Part shown: piece after piece, positions 22,175 through 22,218 of the stretch | Layout: each line of letters starts with the position of its first letter | How positions within the stretch are numbered: position 1 is the first letter of the stretch | Assembly (NCBI GenBank): GCA_021777685.1 | Contig: JAJYDH010000032.1 | Location: 1-22,218 of the forward strand | Source of the DNA: Planctomycetota bacterium | GTDB taxonomy: Bacteria > Planctomycetota > Planctomycetia > Isosphaerales > Isosphaeraceae | Direction of reading: 5' to 3' | DNA length: 22,218 bases | Notes under the pieces: generated by a model | What the model saw: the letters and a program-made list of their open reading frames with translations, nothing else | Database searches by the model: none | What the model was told of the DNA's origin: nothing | Program-made: the position numbers and the translations under genes

Positions 22175-22218
22175 ATGATCCGCGAGACCATGAATGCCCT
22201 GGCCGCCTCGATCGTGAC
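22175..22218 (+). CDS. kdpC: potassium-transporting ATPase subunit KdpC (partial, N-terminus only)
   Basis: ATG at 22175 with AAGGA a few bases upstream; the window ends after 14 codons (MIRETMNALAASIV). The start of a hydrophobic N-terminal helix after a short charged leader is as expected for KdpC, whose single N-terminal transmembrane helix anchors a periplasmic domain. Position directly after kdpB supports the call. The rest is outside the window. Confidence 0.8.
   Translation, partial: MIRETMNALAASIV

Overview
The window is high-GC, densely coded bacterial DNA. The best fit is a planctomycete, probably of the Isosphaeraceae type. The main reasons are a DUF1559 protein (type IV pilin-like N-terminus, C-terminal H-X9-DG motif) translationally coupled to a secreted sorbosone/glucose dehydrogenase-like protein, an MJ0042-type zinc-ribbon membrane protein, and several stand-alone two-component regulators. 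Assignment to a genus is not possible from this sequence alone.

Layout. (1) 1-3631, minus strand: an apparent four-gene operon read right to left: secreted GSDH-like protein, DUF1559 protein (4-nt ATGA overlap), small membrane protein, and a SpoU/TrmH RNA methyltransferase cut by the left edge. (2) 3972-5368, plus strand: a small C-terminal CXXCH cytochrome and a short-chain dehydrogenase, separated by a perfect 19-bp inverted repeat. (3) 5498-6331, minus strand: an orphan LuxR-type response regulator with a long low-complexity N-terminus. (4) 6584-10039, plus strand: a DUF4864-like protein, a HAD phosphatase, a BASS-type sodium symporter and a DUF362 protein, the last two overlapping by 41 nt. 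(5) 10470-11807: a sigma-54 response regulator closely resembling AlgB. (6) 11931-13412: a DUF4143-type ATPase that looks less GC-rich than its neighbours. (7) 13651-14526: a zinc-ribbon membrane protein. (8) 14911-17495: a KinB-like membrane histidine kinase overlapping a REC-TPR response regulator that has no DNA-binding domain. (9) 17604-22218: the high-affinity potassium pump operon, read as a 26-aa membrane peptide, kdpF, kdpA, kdpB and the start of kdpC.

The most interesting part is the right half. A KinB-like kinase and a receiver-TPR protein sit directly upstream of kdpFABC where KdpD/KdpE would often be found. The kdp operon carries an additional 26-aa membrane peptide before kdpF. 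Three of its intergenic gaps (before the small peptide, A-B, B-C) hold palindromic repeats: a 7-mer repeat hairpin, two long imperfect palindromes in tandem, and a 33-bp stem with one mismatch. An AlgB-like regulator lies about 3 kb upstream of the KinB-like kinase, so the kinase may serve more than one response regulator. No rRNA, tRNA, CRISPR array or transposase was seen.
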